Of a stretch of 64,000 bases of DNA, positions 1-9,584 are shown one piece after another. A model generated the notes under the pieces. It was not told where the DNA came from. It worked only from the letters and a program-made list of their open reading frames with translations, and ran no database searches. A program made the position numbers and the translations under genes. This DNA is from Labilibaculum sp. DW002 (lineage in GTDB: Bacteria > Bacteroidota > Bacteroidia > Bacteroidales > Marinifilaceae), in contig NZ_JAKJSC010000001.1 of NCBI RefSeq assembly GCF_029029525.1, positions 310,001 through 374,000 of the forward strand. Direction: 5' to 3'. The stretch's first letter is position 1, and each line of letters begins with the position of its first letter.

Positions 1-696
1 GATCATACTCCCTTTATATACCCTACTTTACCGGAAGAATGTTTTGGTGTTGAAGATGCTAGAATTGTAAAAATAAAAGATCTATATTACATCAATTACA
101 CAGCAGTTTCTGGTGATGGATATGTTACCATACTTGCCTCTACCGAAGATTTTATTTCAGTTCAAAAAATAGGGATCATTTTCCCTCCTTTAAATAAAGA
201 CGTGGCTCTTTTTCCAGAGAAAATAAAAGGTCAATATATGGCCTTACACCGTCCAGATAACAAAGGTTTTGGTTTGCCTTCTATTTGGTTAGCAAGTTCT
301 CCTGATTTAATAAATTGGGGAAATCACAAATGCTTATTACGACCAAATGGATCTAAGGAAGAAAGTCAGAAAATTGGAGGCGGATCCTCTCCAATTAAAA
401 CGGATTCTGGCTGGCTAGTTATTTACCATGCGAAAGGTGATGACAGTGTTTATACTCTCAAATTATTGCTGCTTGATATTGATGATCCTTCAAGAATAAT
501 AAGTATTGGAAAGACACCAATTTTGTCTCCTCAAGAAACTTATGAGAAGGATGGATTTTTTCCAAATGTTGTTTTTACGAATGGAACAATCGAAAAAGAT
601 AATGGAGAATTATGGATATATTATGGAGCTTGTGATGAAACTGTTTGTTTGTTTAAAACATCAGTTTTTGAATTATTATTACGACTAAATAAATAG
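1..696 (+). CDS. GH130 family mannoside phosphorylase/hydrolase (5' partial)
   Basis: The reading frame is open from the first base, so the N-terminus lies outside the window. The visible 231 residues contain the GH130 hallmark GVEDARI near residue 16, followed by blades of a five-bladed beta-propeller (ASSPDLINWG, GGGSSPIKTDSGWLVIYH, FFPNVVF). Family members phosphorolyse or hydrolyse beta-mannosides, mostly beta-1,2 or beta-1,4 linked. The stop is followed after 6 nt by a glycosyltransferase gene on the same strand, and a second GH130 gene lies beyond it on the opposite strand, so this is a small mannoside module. The lack of a visible N-terminus prevents judging secretion; the cytoplasm is the usual site for phosphorylases. 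Family is secure, exact linkage is not. Confidence 0.85.
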   Translation, partial: DHTPFIYPTLPEECFGVEDARIVKIKDLYYINYTAVSGDGYVTILASTEDFISVQKIGIIFPPLNKDVALFPEKIKGQYMALHRPDNKGFGLPSIWLASSPDLINWGNHKCLLRPNGSKEESQKIGGGSSPIKTDSGWLVIYHAKGDDSVYTLKLLLLDIDDPSRIISIGKTPILSPQETYEKDGFFPNVVFTNGTIEKDNGELWIYYGACDETVCLFKTSVFELLLRLNK

Positions 697-702
697 TAAG
701 TC

Positions 703-1863
703 ATGAGAATAGCATACGTATCAACATACCCTCCAAACGAATGTGGGATAGCAACTTACACCCAATATTTGAGTGAATCTGTTGAGAGGAAAGGTAAAGA
801 AATCAGAATTTTAGGTCAATTAGGGGCTGATGGGAAGAATGTGTTTGAAGTATTTGCACCTACAGATAAAGACATTGCTGCTAAACTTTTCTTTTATATT
901 GAAAGACTATCACCAGATGTGGTGCACATAGAGCATGAATTTGGTTTGTTTGGCGATCAAAGAGGTGTTCAAATTGTAGAATTACTAATACGCTGTAATA
1001 TAGCAGATACACCTGTAATAACAACCTTACATACTGTTTTTGAAGATTTGAAATATGAGGAAAGAATAATTGTTCAGCATATCTTAAATTGTAGTTCTAC
1101 GGTTGTTGTTCATGAATATTTCCAAAAAGAAATTCTCCTTTCAACTTACGATTGCCCAAATCCAATTGAGGTTATTCCTCATGGAGTAAGAATTGTAGAA
1201 ACTTTAGAGAATGCAAAGGAATTACTATATCTGGAAGGTAAAAAAGTATTGTTGTTAGCTGGATACATGCGCTCAACCAAAAATTTTGAGAAAATAATAA
1301 GCTTACTACCAAGTTTAGTTAAAAACATTCCCAATTTTATGTTGTTGATTGCCACTAGGAGTCGCATTAACGAACATTCAAAATATGGAGAAGAACTTTA
1401 TCAGTTAATTGAAGATTCTCAATATCAGGAGCATATTAAGGTCTTGCATGGTAAATTTCCTCAACACACACTTGATACCATTTTAAGTGCTTCCGACTTA
1501 TTAGCTCTGCCCTATACTAAAGGAGCTCAAAGCGGTGTTTTAGCGCAAGCGTCTGCTTTTAATCTACCTGTGATTACATCAGATTTACAAAGTTTTAAGA
1601 ATTGGATATTTGAAGTTAATGGAGGTTTGTATGCAGAATCGGATGATGAATACGTTTCGCACATAAGCAGATTGTTAAAAGATGATGAATTGCGTTATGA
1701 TTTTATGGACAATATTAAACAAAGTAACCTCGAACGAAATTGGAATACAATTGCGGATAGACATATACTTCTGTATAAAAAAGTAATAAAATCACCAACT
1801 TCGAAAGCTGAGTTTTTCCATGTTGAATCAACCAAACAGCATAAAGTTAATTTGATCACTTAA
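703..1863 (+). CDS. Glycosyltransferase family 4 (GT-B fold)
   Basis: A 386-residue retaining-type glycosyltransferase with GT-B layout. The N-terminal half starts MRIAYVSTYPPNECGIATYT, typical of the nucleotide-sugar GT4 group, and has HIEHEFGLFGDQRG at about 78-91. The C-terminal half carries VIPHGV, the LLAGYMRSTKNFE segment and LPYTKGAQSGVLAQASAFNLPVI, where the donor-binding acidic motif is replaced by a Gln/Ser-rich version. It probably adds mannose or a related sugar, judging only from the flanking GH130 genes. It starts 6 nt after the upstream GH130 gene (likely co-transcribed) and its last 4 nt overlap the convergent downstream GH130 gene. Donor and acceptor cannot be read from the sequence. 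Confidence 0.85.
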   Translation: MRIAYVSTYPPNECGIATYTQYLSESVERKGKEIRILGQLGADGKNVFEVFAPTDKDIAAKLFFYIERLSPDVVHIEHEFGLFGDQRGVQIVELLIRCNIADTPVITTLHTVFEDLKYEERIIVQHILNCSSTVVVHEYFQKEILLSTYDCPNPIEVIPHGVRIVETLENAKELLYLEGKKVLLLAGYMRSTKNFEKIISLLPSLVKNIPNFMLLIATRSRINEHSKYGEELYQLIEDSQYQEHIKVLHGKFPQHTLDTILSASDLLALPYTKGAQSGVLAQASAFNLPVITSDLQSFKNWIFEVNGGLYAESDDEYVSHISRLLKDDELRYDFMDNIKQSNLERNWNTIADRHILLYKKVIKSPTSKAEFFHVESTKQHKVNLIT

Positions 1864-3347
1864 TAGTAAGTCATTTTCTGAAAGAGATCATCTAATTCTA
1901 GACTGGCAATGCCTGAACGGGAGTCTGCCATTGCATATGGTATTATTAATTGATTGCTGTGCGCAATTGCTCCGCATGAATAAACCACATTTGGAACATA
2001 TCCGTTACGTTCATTTTCATCGGGAATTAAAAAAGGTTCTTTCAACAATCCAATTACTTTAGTTGGGTCATTTAGATCAAGTAAAATTGCACTAATTGTG
2101 TACGTACGCACAGGCCCAACGCCATGTATAAGCAGTAGCCAACCTTTGTCTGTTTCAATTGGTGATCCACAGTTTCCAATTTGGAAAAATTCCCAATAAA
2201 ATGCTGGTGGCTTTAACAATATTGGTTTCTCCCAAAATTTAATATTGTCGGAAAACATGATGTACAAATTTTCATTGTCATTACGAGAGATGGTTACAAA
2301 TTTGTCGTTTACTTTTCGTGGGAACAAGGCCATTCCTTTTCCTTTTGATCCTTCACCAAGAAGAACAGACACCTTGAAGTGGCAAAAATCAGTTGTTTGT
2401 ATCAACTGCGGTAAAGCTGTAAAGCCATTATAGGCTGTGTAAGTTGCATAGTAAATGTGCTTTCCTTTTCCATTTCCATTCTTGAAAAATACGAATCGTG
2501 CATCTTCAAGCCCTTTAATTTCATTGTTTGATACTGGAAATATGACCCTTGCGCTAATGTCTAAATCTGGTGAAAATTTAATCTCATAATTTGCATTTGC
2601 TAGCCAGGTTAACGTTTCAATCGCATTTTCAACTTTATCGCTAATCTTCTTATTTTTCGATTTTTTTATTTTCCTGAATAATTCAATCGCCTCTTTTAGT
2701 TCTTGAAATGAAAATTCATCTAAAAGATTATCCATAATCTTCTTTAAGGCATCAAAAGAATCCAATTCCTTTAATTTAAGAATGAAATCACTCTTATGGT
2801 AACTAGGATTTGGAATTCGGTCGACCTTTTCAACTAAAGCACTTTTCTTTTGAACAACTAAATCACCATTATTTTTTAGGATTCCTCTTCTGAACACAAT
2901 CGATGAAATGTGACCTTCGCCAACAGCACGAAAGCTTAAAATAACTTTGAGACGGTTGGAATCTGACTCAAATTGTTCAGGATGAATAACAATTGAAGGA
3001 TTAAATAAGGCCGCGGATTCGATAGAATATTCCATGGTAAAGTAAGAGCCAATTAATAATTTTTGCTCTAAACTATAATCAATATCTAAATTTATTGATT
3101 TACTAATTTGATCGAAATTATCTTTGAAAATACGTTTAATGTTTCGGTGTCTCTTTGAAAAACTTTTTAGGGTAATACCTAAAATTCTTTTCACTTCATC
3201 ATTTGGAAGAATTAAAATTCTATCAAAAATACTCTCAATTCGTTTCAAGTTTCCAGGAGTGAAAAATCGCGCAACAACCCTTGAATCATCTGGTGTGAAA
3301 TGAAGTAATTGCTTTTTTACTGTTATTGGAAGAATCCTATTTGTCAT
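1860..3347 (-). CDS. GH130 family enzyme with long N-terminal extension
   Basis: 495 residues. The C-terminal two thirds form the GH130 propeller, with KGLEDARFVFF near residue 285, YYATYTAYNG, ALFPRKVNDKFVTISRND, GNCGSPIETDKGWLLLIHGVG and NGYVPNVVYSCGA. The first ~230 residues are a lysine-rich, largely helical extension not present in the shorter GH130 gene at the left edge, so the two are different subfamily members rather than a recent duplication. No signal peptide is seen, so it is probably cytoplasmic. It converges on the GT4 gene with a 4-nt overlap of the stop codons. Phosphorylase versus hydrolase activity is undecided. Confidence 0.85.
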   Translation of the reverse strand: MTNRILPITVKKQLLHFTPDDSRVVARFFTPGNLKRIESIFDRILILPNDEVKRILGITLKSFSKRHRNIKRIFKDNFDQISKSINLDIDYSLEQKLLIGSYFTMEYSIESAALFNPSIVIHPEQFESDSNRLKVILSFRAVGEGHISSIVFRRGILKNNGDLVVQKKSALVEKVDRIPNPSYHKSDFILKLKELDSFDALKKIMDNLLDEFSFQELKEAIELFRKIKKSKNKKISDKVENAIETLTWLANANYEIKFSPDLDISARVIFPVSNNEIKGLEDARFVFFKNGNGKGKHIYYATYTAYNGFTALPQLIQTTDFCHFKVSVLLGEGSKGKGMALFPRKVNDKFVTISRNDNENLYIMFSDNIKFWEKPILLKPPAFYWEFFQIGNCGSPIETDKGWLLLIHGVGPVRTYTISAILLDLNDPTKVIGLLKEPFLIPDENERNGYVPNVVYSCGAIAHSNQLIIPYAMADSRSGIASLELDDLFQKMTYY

Positions 3348-3421
3348 CCTATTTTAATAAGGTGGTATTCTCTTAAATATACGAAATTCACCAATGAAAA
3401 GAAATAGGAAATGACTTGTTC

Positions 3422-4027
3422 TTAGTATTTTAATACGGGTAAAGATATTTTAAATCGAATACAAATTATCCGAATAGCTATAATACAGGATATTGTAATA
3501 AATTGATTTACTGATGAACTAACTCCTAAAAATCCAAGAAAAATAAACAAAACACCTCCTATTAAACAAGCTGTTGCATAAATTTCTTTTCGGAATATTA
3601 AGGGAATATCATTACAAAGCGTATCTCGAATGACCCCTCCCATTACAGCTGAAAATAAGCCCATAATAATGGCCAAAACGGGATGAATGGATAGTGAAAT
3701 AGCTTTCTCAATTCCAATTATGGTAAACACTCCAATTCCAATAGTATCAAAGAGAAACAGAGTTCTCTTTAACTGCATAATCATTCCTTTAAACAAGAAA
3801 GTTGCAAGGACTCCAATAGTAATAACTATTAAATAATTTAAATCAGATATCCAAGCTACCGGAAAGTTTCCAAGTATCAAATCACGCAATGTTCCTCCTC
3901 CGATTGCAGTTATAAAACCTGTAAAGAAAGCACCAAACAAATCAAGTTTTTTATTGGCAGCTGAAAGAGTTCCACTGATAGCGAATACTAGGGTACCAAG
4001 TAAATCTAAGATGTATAATATACTCAT
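3422..4027 (-). CDS. TRIC-type cation channel family protein (UPF0126 repeats)
   Basis: 201 residues, almost entirely hydrophobic, with about seven predicted membrane spans built from two UPF0126 repeats. Each repeat shows the family glycine/arginine signature: GGGTLRDLILG around residues 43-53 and GGVIRDTLCNDIP around 129-141. Bacterial members resemble trimeric intracellular cation channels and are thought to conduct potassium or other small cations across the inner membrane. Length is standard for the family. It stands alone between the GH130 gene and malic enzyme on the minus strand; a terminator for malic enzyme separates it from that gene, so it probably has its own promoter. Confidence 0.85.
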   Translation of the reverse strand: MSILYILDLLGTLVFAISGTLSAANKKLDLFGAFFTGFITAIGGGTLRDLILGNFPVAWISDLNYLIVITIGVLATFLFKGMIMQLKRTLFLFDTIGIGVFTIIGIEKAISLSIHPVLAIIMGLFSAVMGGVIRDTLCNDIPLIFRKEIYATACLIGGVLFIFLGFLGVSSSVNQFITISCIIAIRIICIRFKISLPVLKY

Positions 4028-4079
4028 GTCTTTATTTTAAGAGGACAAAAATCAGTAAAAAAAATGAATTGGATAAAAT

Positions 4080-4112
4080 AAAAGGATGGAATTTTAACAA
4101 AACCATCCTTTT
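4080..4112 (-). terminator. Intrinsic terminator of maeB
   Basis: Perfect inverted repeat AAAAGGATGG / CCATCCTTTT with a 13-nt loop, lying 18 nt past the malic enzyme stop. The flanking A and T runs make it potentially bidirectional, but no plus-strand gene ends here. Confidence 0.85.
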
Positions 4113-4130
4113 ATAGTAAATTTTAGGTTT

Positions 4131-6392
4131 TTAGCCTTGAGCATCAACAACTGCAATTGCAGTCATATTAATCAATTCACGAACAGTACAACCCATTGGC
4201 ACAACGTGAAATGGCTTTGCTGTTCCCAAGATGATTGGTCCGATATTTTCAGAATCTCCAAGATCTTGCATCAACTTATATGCGATATTTCCTGAACTTA
4301 AGTTAGGGAAAATCAATGTATTTACATCTTTTCCTTTAAGCTTGTTGAATGCAAATGTTTTGTCTCTTAAGTTCTTGTCAAGAGCAAAGTTCAACTGCAT
4401 TTCTCCATCAACAGATAATTCTGGATGTTCTTCATGCAACTTCGTAATTGCTTTATTAACCTTAACAGGACTTCCCTTTCTAACAGATCCAAAATTAGAA
4501 TAGGAAACCATTGCCATAACAGGTTCCATATTGAAGGATTTTAATGCTCTTGCAGCACTTAATGTTGTATTAATCAATGATTCCTCAGTTGGCTCAGAGT
4601 TAACCGTTGTATCAGCAAAGAATAAAGGCCCTTTCTTTGTCATCACGATATTCATCCCAACAAGAGTTTCCATTCCCTCTTCTTTACCAATTACCTTCTC
4701 AGCAATATTGAGCGTTTCGAAATAACGTGTCGCATAACCTGAAATAAACGCATCAGCATCACCAGCTTCAACCATAGTTGCAGCAAAGTAATTACGATCA
4801 AACATTTTCTCTACAGCTTCCTTATGAACTAGTCCCTTACGTCCAAGCTTTGTACAAAGAATATCAGCATAACGCGTTCTTCTCTCACGTTCAGCTTCAG
4901 AACGAATATCGATAATTTCAGCACCTTCAAGATCAAGTTCATTCTCCGCTACCAAGCGCTGAATATTTTCAGTATTTCCCAACAAGATTGGTTTTGCAAT
5001 ACCTTCGTGAAGTGCTATTTGAGCTGCTTTAAGAATATTAAAGTTATTTGCCTCAGGGAAAACAACACGCTTAGGTGCTTTTTTCGCTTTATTAAAGATC
5101 GTACGTAGAAGTTCGTTCTCTGTTCCCAAACGCATTTTTAACTCCTCTGCATAAGCATCCCAATCCATATCAGTTTTACGTGCAACACCCGACTCTACAG
5201 CTGCCTTTGCTACTGCTACAGCAACACGTGAAACCAATCGAGGATCCATTGCCTTAGGAATAATATAGTGCTTACCAAAAGTAATATTAGCTTCGTTATA
5301 TGCAGCATGTACCGATTCCGGAACAGGTTCTTTTGCTAGCTCAGCAATAGCATGAACTGAAGCAATTTTCATCTCTTCATTAATTGCTGTTGCACGAACA
5401 TCTAAAGCACCACGGAAAATATATGGGAAACCTAACACATTATTAATCTGGTTAGGATAATCCGATCGCCCGGTAGCCACAATTACACCATCTTTAGCTT
5501 CAATTGCATCGTTGTAAGCAATTTCCGGATCTGGGTTCGCCAAAGCAAAAACAACGGGGTTTTCAGACATACTGCATACCATTTTCTTACTCATGATTCC
5601 ACCAACTGATAGGCCAAGAAATACATCACATCCAACAACAGCTTCCTCTAAACTTGATAAATCTCTCTGTGTAATAAATTGTTTTTTCTGCTTGTTCAAA
5701 TCAGTACGCTTTGCATTGATAACACCACGGCTATCACACATCACGACATTCTCAGGCTTCACTCCTAACGAAATATAAAGTTTCGTACAAGAAACGGCTG
5801 CAGCCCCTGCTCCATTTACGACAACTTTTACATCTTCAATTTTCTTATTACCAATCTCCAGAGCATTCAATAAACCTGCCGCAGAAATAATAGCAGTACC
5901 ATGCTGATCATCGTGCATCACCGGAATATCCAGTTCTGCCTTTAATCTCTCCTCAATTTCAAAACATTCAGGAGCTTTAATATCTTCAAGATTAATACCA
6001 CCAAAAGTTGGTGCAATCGCCTTAACTGTATCAATAAATTTATCTACATCAGTCGCGTCCACCTCAATATCGAATACATCAATATCAGAGAAAATTTTAA
6101 ATAACAAACCTTTCCCCTCCATAACCGGCTTACCAGCCAATGCACCTATATCTCCAAGGCCCAAAACTGCAGTACCATTAGAAATGACTGCCACTAAATT
6201 ACCTTTTCCTGTGTAACGATACGCGTCTTCAGGATTCTTCTCAATTTCAAGACAAGGCTCTGCAACTCCCGGGCTATAAGCCAGAGATAAATCACGTTGC
6301 GTTCTGTAGGGCTTAGTAGGTATCACCTCTATTTTCCCTGGTCGTCCTTCGGAATGATAATTTAATGCATCTGAAATGCTAACTTTTGACAT
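4131..6392 (-). CDS. maeB: NADP-dependent malic enzyme with C-terminal phosphotransacetylase-like domain
   Basis: 753 residues, the normal length of the MaeB class. Residues 1 to about 420 are the malic enzyme: [15 protein letters not shown] at the N-terminus, the metal/substrate region HDDQHGTA and a Rossmann segment [13 protein letters not shown]. Residues from about 430 form a phosphotransacetylase-type domain ([31 protein letters not shown]) that in this class is regulatory. It converts malate to pyruvate and CO2, supplying NADPH. I chose the ATG at 6392 because homologues begin [13 protein letters not shown]; the frame stays open a further 37 codons upstream, but that stretch has only a TTG start and is not family-like. 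Transcribed alone and closed by the hairpin at 4080-4112. Confidence 0.95.
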   Translation of the reverse strand: MSKVSISDALNYHSEGRPGKIEVIPTKPYRTQRDLSLAYSPGVAEPCLEIEKNPEDAYRYTGKGNLVAVISNGTAVLGLGDIGALAGKPVMEGKGLLFKIFSDIDVFDIEVDATDVDKFIDTVKAIAPTFGGINLEDIKAPECFEIEERLKAELDIPVMHDDQHGTAIISAAGLLNALEIGNKKIEDVKVVVNGAGAAAVSCTKLYISLGVKPENVVMCDSRGVINAKRTDLNKQKKQFITQRDLSSLEEAVVGCDVFLGLSVGGIMSKKMVCSMSENPVVFALANPDPEIAYNDAIEAKDGVIVATGRSDYPNQINNVLGFPYIFRGALDVRATAINEEMKIASVHAIAELAKEPVPESVHAAYNEANITFGKHYIIPKAMDPRLVSRVAVAVAKAAVESGVARKTDMDWDAYAEELKMRLGTENELLRTIFNKAKKAPKRVVFPEANNFNILKAAQIALHEGIAKPILLGNTENIQRLVAENELDLEGAEIIDIRSEAERERRTRYADILCTKLGRKGLVHKEAVEKMFDRNYFAATMVEAGDADAFISGYATRYFETLNIAEKVIGKEEGMETLVGMNIVMTKKGPLFFADTTVNSEPTEESLINTTLSAARALKSFNMEPVMAMVSYSNFGSVRKGSPVKVNKAITKLHEEHPELSVDGEMQLNFALDKNLRDKTFAFNKLKGKDVNTLIFPNLSSGNIAYKLMQDLGDSENIGPIILGTAKPFHVVPMGCTVRELINMTAIAVVDAQG

Positions 6393-6608
6393 TGTTGTAA
6401 GTGTTTTGTTGTTTTTTATGAATTGTAATCCATAAATATGCTTATTCAAGGTAAAGATGGGAATTATTGTAACAGTAATAAATGCTAAATAGCTCAAAAA
6501 CAAGCACTGTGTTAGTATTTAGCTGAAACTCTATTAATTAAGAATAAAAAAGAATAACGGAATATTTCTTGAATTGATACAAGTTTTAGGAGAACTGTGA
6601 CATCGTAT

Positions 6609-7091
6609 TTACTTTGATGAATTATTTGTGATTCGGAGAGAGTATGAAAGATTCTTATCAATTAAATAATTCTTGTCGAATGATGTTTGTTGCCCTAAAG
6701 AATCTTCAATAACAATTCGACTAATCTTCCAGATACCAATCTCAGATTTCTTTTTAAATAGAATCCGACCTATGAAGAATCCTAATTTTGTTTTTTTCTT
6801 GTTAACACAAGAGGTTTGTATTTGTTCATTCCCTGATGGAGATTCAAAATAGATCACAGCTTTTGATAATATTTCTTGAGAACATGCTCTTAAGGAAAAA
6901 TATACGGTTTGATTTGAATGGGTCACATCAATTGTATTTTGTACAAAATTGATAAATCTTAATTCCGATTTGGTTTCCCCGCTTGAGCTAAAATTTGAAC
7001 TGAATCCTGTTACACTGATACAACAAAATAACAGAAAGATTATAGATCTAACTGTTTTAAGAAAACATGAAGTATGTTGGTATTCTTGCAT
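6609..7091 (-). CDS. Secreted protein of unknown function, beta-sandwich-like
   Basis: 160 residues, not recognised with confidence. A hydrophobic signal segment (SIIFLLFCCISVTGFSS, about residues 16-32) suggests export. The mature part alternates short beta-strand-like stretches: IDVTHSNQTVYFSLRAC, a basic middle, then IGIWKISRIVIEDSLGQQTSF, a pattern like the Ig-type modules that end in 'W.v..v.l.D..Gn...' in secreted bacterial proteins. Two cysteines (in LRACSQE and QTSCVN) could pair. No lipobox is evident. It stands alone between maeB and the TPR gene, with AT-rich DNA on both sides. Function unknown. Confidence 0.6.
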   Translation of the reverse strand: MQEYQHTSCFLKTVRSIIFLLFCCISVTGFSSNFSSSGETKSELRFINFVQNTIDVTHSNQTVYFSLRACSQEILSKAVIYFESPSGNEQIQTSCVNKKKTKLGFFIGRILFKKKSEIGIWKISRIVIEDSLGQQTSFDKNYLIDKNLSYSLRITNNSSK

Positions 7092-7134
7092 CGCTTAGTA
7101 TTTCATTCAAAATACAAACTTTTATACGATGGCA

Positions 7135-7165
7135 AATAAAAAGGGATACCTAAAAAAGGCATCCC
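7135..7165 (-). terminator. Intrinsic terminator of the TPR gene
   Basis: On the minus strand GGGATGCC, a T-rich loop, then GGTATCCC (one G-T pair) followed by a T run. It lies about 28 nt past the stop of the TPR gene. Confidence 0.75.
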
Positions 7166-7192
7166 TAATCAATTTATATTTTGTCTAAGCTA

Positions 7193-7927
7193 TTATTTCA
7201 ACAATCCTTTAACCGTTGTCATAGTAGTAGAAATATCTTCTCTAGCTGGAGCAATTGCCTTAGCTTTAGTTAGTTCAACAAGAGCTTTCTTAAAATATGA
7301 CTTAGCTTTAACTGATTCAGCCTTATATTTTTCTGGCTCAGTATTAGCAACAGGAGTAGCTGCTTGCATAATTTTTGCACCTTTATTGTAGTATAAATTA
7401 CCTAAGCTCAATAAAGCATCAGCCTGCAATTTTGATTTTACATTACCAGCTTTTTGGTATAAACCTTCAGCATCTTCAAATTTATTTGCTTTTTGTGCTT
7501 TCTGTCCTTCTAAAAGGTAATGCTTTGATAGCATAGAAACCATTTTAGACTTTTTAGTAGGACAAGCCTTGATACCAGCATCTAATGTGCCGACCATATC
7601 AGTGTATTTCTTTTGGCTTTTTTGTACAGTAGCTAAATACAAATAAGAAGAAGATGGCTTGTAATTGTTCTTTACAGATTGAGCAAAAAGTTGTTCTGCT
7701 TTTGCATAATCTTTAATTTTTCGTGCACAATACCCAGCATTAAAAACAAGTGGCAAATCTTCAACAGTATCTTCTGCTGCTAAAAATTGCTCATATTTAG
7801 CAAGAGCTGTTTTATAATCTTTTGATTTTAAAGCGGCATTACCTTCATTTTTAAATTGTGCTGCCGATTGAGCAAACACTCCAACTGCGCTAAAACAAAC
7901 CGCAAGAATCAGAATAAATTTTTTCAT
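7193..7927 (-). CDS. Periplasmic/secreted tetratricopeptide-repeat protein
   Basis: 244 residues with a clear signal peptide (MKKFILILAVCFSAVGVFAQ, cleavage after Ala-Gln). The mature protein is a string of TPR helices: AAQFKNEGNAALKSKDYKTALAKYEQFL, LVFNAGYCARKIKDYAKAEQLFAQSV, SYLYLATVQ, and a later pair around KADALLSLGNLYYNKGAKIMQ. Such proteins are protein-interaction scaffolds; the sequence gives no partner. It is a single-gene unit with a plausible promoter at 7980-8009 and a terminator at 7135-7165. Lysine/alanine-rich, with low-complexity near the end. Specific function unknown. Confidence 0.85.
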   Translation of the reverse strand: MKKFILILAVCFSAVGVFAQSAAQFKNEGNAALKSKDYKTALAKYEQFLAAEDTVEDLPLVFNAGYCARKIKDYAKAEQLFAQSVKNNYKPSSSYLYLATVQKSQKKYTDMVGTLDAGIKACPTKKSKMVSMLSKHYLLEGQKAQKANKFEDAEGLYQKAGNVKSKLQADALLSLGNLYYNKGAKIMQAATPVANTEPEKYKAESVKAKSYFKKALVELTKAKAIAPAREDISTTMTTVKGLLK

Positions 7928-7979
7928 ACTAAGTTACTTTTATGATTAATTAAATTATTTATTTTTTTCTAAACAAGCC

Positions 7980-8009
7980 TAAAAATAATGATTTCAAAGA
8001 AAATTCAAA
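7980..8009 (-). promoter_or_regulatory. Putative Bacteroidota sigma-A promoter of the TPR gene
   Basis: On the minus strand TTTG (8006-8009) is followed after 18 nt by TATTTTTA (7980-7987), one mismatch from the Bacteroidota -7 consensus TANNTTTG. It lies 53 nt upstream of the ATG. In AT-rich DNA such a match can arise by chance. Confidence 0.4.
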
Positions 8010-8055
8010 TGAAAATAGCGAAAAAATAATCTTCAATTTCTTTTTTGAATTCAAA

Positions 8056-8901
8056 TTAAATAGCCTCAGAAAGGAGAATTTCTTTTTCAAGTAAGAATTC
8101 TTCTTTTATTACATATGTATCGTATTTTGTTAAGTCGTTACTTTCAATTAGTTGCTTTAATTTATTTGTGTAAATTTCCCCTACTTCTGAATAACGATTC
8201 AAAAATGATACCAATTTTAACGGCTCTTCGCAATTGTAACGCTCAATACGAAATTCTTTGTAAGCATTTACTCTAGCTATCGTTTTAAAATAGTCTTCTA
8301 CTGAATTTTCTATTGATTCATAGCTTCTTACATAAATGCTAGTAGAATCTCTGCCAACAAGAGCTTTAATTCTATTTTCTCCTGCATGATAAGACCATAT
8401 ACCAAATACATTATTACCTTCTTTAAAAAAGCGTGAAGATCCCCAACCTGATTCTAAAGCAGCTTGTCCCAAAACAATACTTGCAGGATGTGGTTTTAAC
8501 CTACGTTTAAGCTCTGGTAATTCATTACACTTATAAGTTTTAAATAAGTCCGATAAAAATAAGCTGTCTTTTTCTAATAAGATAGGATTTGTTTCTTGCC
8601 ATAATTGGATATGCTCTACTCTTTTGATTTTTGCGAATAAATCGTGCTTCGCAACCAATATAGATGGTAATAACATTTCTACAAACTTCTGCTTTTTCTC
8701 TATTACCGGTAAGTCTCTTAAAGAGATAACTTTTGTGTAAACATATGGTGTGATACAAGTATCTGTAAAAGAGAAAATATCTTCTTTCTGATTAATGGTA
8801 GCATATTGAGACAAAACAGAACTTTCCTTGTAAGTAATTGGTTTTTCGCAAGATACTAATAGAGTCGTTAGTCCAAGAATTAAAATAAAAATCGATCGCA
8901 T
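8056..8901 (-). CDS. Glucosaminidase-domain (Bax-like) lipoprotein
   Basis: 281 residues. The N-terminus is a lipoprotein signal with lipobox LVSC at about residues 15-18. Residues about 135-250 are a glucosaminidase/Bax-type domain with the catalytic-glutamate segment GQAALESGWGSSRFFKEGNNVFGIW, followed by YVRSYESIENSVEDYFKTI and a C-terminal tail. Members cut the glycan of peptidoglycan between GlcNAc and MurNAc, so this is probably an envelope-anchored cell-wall hydrolase. It lies downstream of the cob operon but is separated from it by a terminator, so it is most likely independent. Confidence 0.85.
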   Translation of the reverse strand: MRSIFILILGLTTLLVSCEKPITYKESSVLSQYATINQKEDIFSFTDTCITPYVYTKVISLRDLPVIEKKQKFVEMLLPSILVAKHDLFAKIKRVEHIQLWQETNPILLEKDSLFLSDLFKTYKCNELPELKRRLKPHPASIVLGQAALESGWGSSRFFKEGNNVFGIWSYHAGENRIKALVGRDSTSIYVRSYESIENSVEDYFKTIARVNAYKEFRIERYNCEEPLKLVSFLNRYSEVGEIYTNKLKQLIESNDLTKYDTYVIKEEFLLEKEILLSEAI

Positions 8902-8993
8902 TACAAATTATTGTTAATTTTCAGTCGCTAAAGTAACAATTTCTTTGTCATTACTGTATATTTCACATTCGAAATGAGCAAGATTGAAATGGA

Positions 8994-9025
8994 TAAAAAA
9001 AAATCAGAAACTCGTGTTCCTGATT
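8994..9025 (-). terminator. Terminator at the end of the cob operon
   Basis: AATCAGAAAC / GTTCCTGATT (9002-9011 with 9016-9025, one internal mismatch), preceded on the plus strand by an A run that becomes the U tract for minus-strand transcription. It closes cobC and separates the operon from the Bax-like gene. Confidence 0.8.
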
Positions 9026-9046
9026 TTTCACGATATAAATATGAAA

Positions 9047-9583
9047 TTACTTTTCGATGGTAATAACATTTACATCTCCATAGTCTGCTGCAGGTTCATT
9101 AAAAGAATCTTCTAGCTTAATATTTTTATGAATCGCATTGATGGTACGAATAACACCTCCATGCGTAAAAATAGCAACATTTGAGCAATCCATCGATTTT
9201 ACTTCATTCCAAAATTCTAGAACTCGGTCGCGAAGCATTATAAATGATTCTCCGTTAGAACATTTTTTATTTACAAAATCTTCCATCCATTTAGGTAGTA
9301 ATGGATCTTTAATCTCATCCCAAACTTTTCCTTCCCAGTCACCGAAATTCAATTCCATTAAGCGATCATCGGTTACAGGATTGTCTCCACATATATCTGT
9401 TGCTAATTTTTTTGCTCTACTTAAAGGACTTGTGAAGACGGCATCGAAATTAATATTTTTTAATTTTTCTTTTACCGTCTCTAGTTCTTCAGGGTAACTT
9501 TCCGCTAAATCTACATCTTTTTGCCCGTAGCAAACTCCCTGACCTACATCTACTTTTGTATGTCTAATTAAATAAATTTCCAT
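9047..9583 (-). CDS. cobC: Alpha-ribazole phosphatase (histidine phosphatase family)
   Basis: 178 residues of the phosphoglycerate-mutase-like fold. The phosphate-binding LIRHTK motif puts the catalytic His at residue 8; FTSPLSRAKKLA and FTHGGVIRTI supply the conserved Arg and second His. The start MEIYLIRHTKVDVGQGVCYG matches the CobC subgroup that removes the phosphate from alpha-ribazole 5'-phosphate or adenosylcobalamin 5'-phosphate. Its place, one nucleotide after cobS at the end of the cobamide operon, supports this over a generic sugar phosphatase. Confidence 0.9.
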   Translation of the reverse strand: MEIYLIRHTKVDVGQGVCYGQKDVDLAESYPEELETVKEKLKNINFDAVFTSPLSRAKKLATDICGDNPVTDDRLMELNFGDWEGKVWDEIKDPLLPKWMEDFVNKKCSNGESFIMLRDRVLEFWNEVKSMDCSNVAIFTHGGVIRTINAIHKNIKLEDSFNEPAADYGDVNVITIEK

Positions 9584-9584
9584 A

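Noticed and set aside
6393-6503. A 37-residue hydrophobic N-terminal extension of malic enzyme
   Set aside because: It depends on a TTG start, and the family begins at [13 protein letters not shown]; a membrane-like N-terminus makes no sense for a cytosolic enzyme.
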